A stretch of 21,694 nt of DNA from NCBI GenBank assembly GCA_902797455.1, contig CADBTE010000218.1, forward strand, positions 1-21,694. Reading direction: 5' to 3'. The position numbers and the translations under genes were made by a program. The notes under the pieces were generated by a model, which saw only the letters and a list, made by a program, of their open reading frames with translations, was not told the origin of the DNA and did not search any database. Source of the stretch: an uncultured Planctomycetota bacterium. Lineage in GTDB: Bacteria; Planctomycetota; Planctomycetia; Pirellulales; Thermoguttaceae. Below are positions 21,518 to 21,694 of the stretch, piece after piece (position 1 is the first letter of the stretch; each line of letters opens with the position of its first letter).

Positions 21518-21694
21518 ATGAATCGTTCCCAAACCAATTTCTTTATTGACCTGGTTCTCTTTGTCTCTATGCTGGTGGTCTTCTTCACGGGTGTTATCCT
21601 CTGGGGATGGACCCGTCCGGCCGGGATGATGGGCCCGCACGGCGCCGCGCCCACGGGCGGGCATAGCGCGGCGGCAGCCGAGGCGCCGCGCAGT
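21518..21694 (+). CDS. Membrane-anchored protein of unknown function, 3' end cut by window
   Basis: The frame opens with an ATG at 21518 (TTGGAG about 10 bases upstream) and runs 59 codons to the edge. It encodes a short polar start, one hydrophobic span (about 8-29), then a glycine-, alanine-, proline- and histidine-rich stretch. The opening NFFIDLVLFVSMLVVFFTGV resembles the first helix of DUF4405-type or cytochrome b-like small membrane proteins, but too little is visible to assign it. It is divergent from ftsH. The 266-base gap between them holds candidate promoters for both and nothing else I can identify. Confidence 0.7.
   Translation, partial: MNRSQTNFFIDLVLFVSMLVVFFTGVILWGWTRPAGMMGPHGAAPTGGHSAAAAEAPRS

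Noticed and set aside
1..21694. CRISPR arrays, tRNA or rRNA genes, insertion sequences, toxin-antitoxin or phage genes.
   Set aside because: I saw no regularly spaced repeats, cloverleaf or rRNA-like sequence, transposase, or small gene pair that supports any of these.

Overview
The window is a GC-rich bacterial chromosome segment that consists almost entirely of housekeeping genes on the minus strand. I infer a planctomycete-like (PVC group) organism. The grounds are the rpsP-trmD-rplS order with no rimM between, signal-peptide-like N-termini on both the b and c subunits of ATP synthase, an FtsH with a long low-complexity N-terminal tail, and the style of the secreted GH16 and sialidase-fold proteins. 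This is judged from protein character alone; no database was searched, so treat the taxonomy as moderate confidence. There are no rRNA or tRNA genes, CRISPR arrays or insertion sequences that I can see.

Layout by coordinate, with minus-strand genes read right to left. 1-2340: rpmE (L31), a strong intrinsic terminator, prfA (RF1), then prmC, which is cut by the left edge. 2528-10519: a complete F1Fo ATP synthase operon with a recognisable promoter at 10492-10519, two small membrane genes (AtpQ/AtpI-like), atpB-E-F-H-A-G-D-C, and a terminator at 2528-2560. 10596-12536: a ribosomal protein and tRNA-methylation cluster, rpsP-trmD-rplS, with several leader hairpins. 12569-15715: a secreted carbohydrate-active cassette made of a sialidase-fold protein and two tandem GH16 paralogues, with a good promoter. 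15762-15807: a perfect 18-bp inverted repeat that reads as a bidirectional terminator between two divergent promoters. 15817-17208: the only complete plus-strand gene, an AAA_14/DUF4143-type ATPase with visibly lower GC. 17224-21350: ftsH, an M42 aminopeptidase and yraN, likely one minus-strand unit. 21518-21694: the start of a plus-strand membrane protein cut by the right edge. No gene-free gap exceeds 300 bases.

Functional logic: RF1 is the substrate of PrmC, so prfA-prmC forms a translation-termination pair. The atp operon supplies every structural subunit of a proton-type ATP synthase, since the c-subunit lacks the sodium-binding signature. The secreted cassette probably attacks an extracellular glycan. 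One of its GH16 enzymes has lost the central aspartate of the catalytic motif (EIVIME instead of EIDIME), which is the most specific protein-level oddity here.

I did not find a convincing undescribed multi-gene system. The items most worth a second look are the inverted repeat plus ATPase island, the altered GH16 paralogue, and RNA hairpins at regulatory positions (in front of prfA, after atpE, around the trmD stop, and in the rpsP leader).
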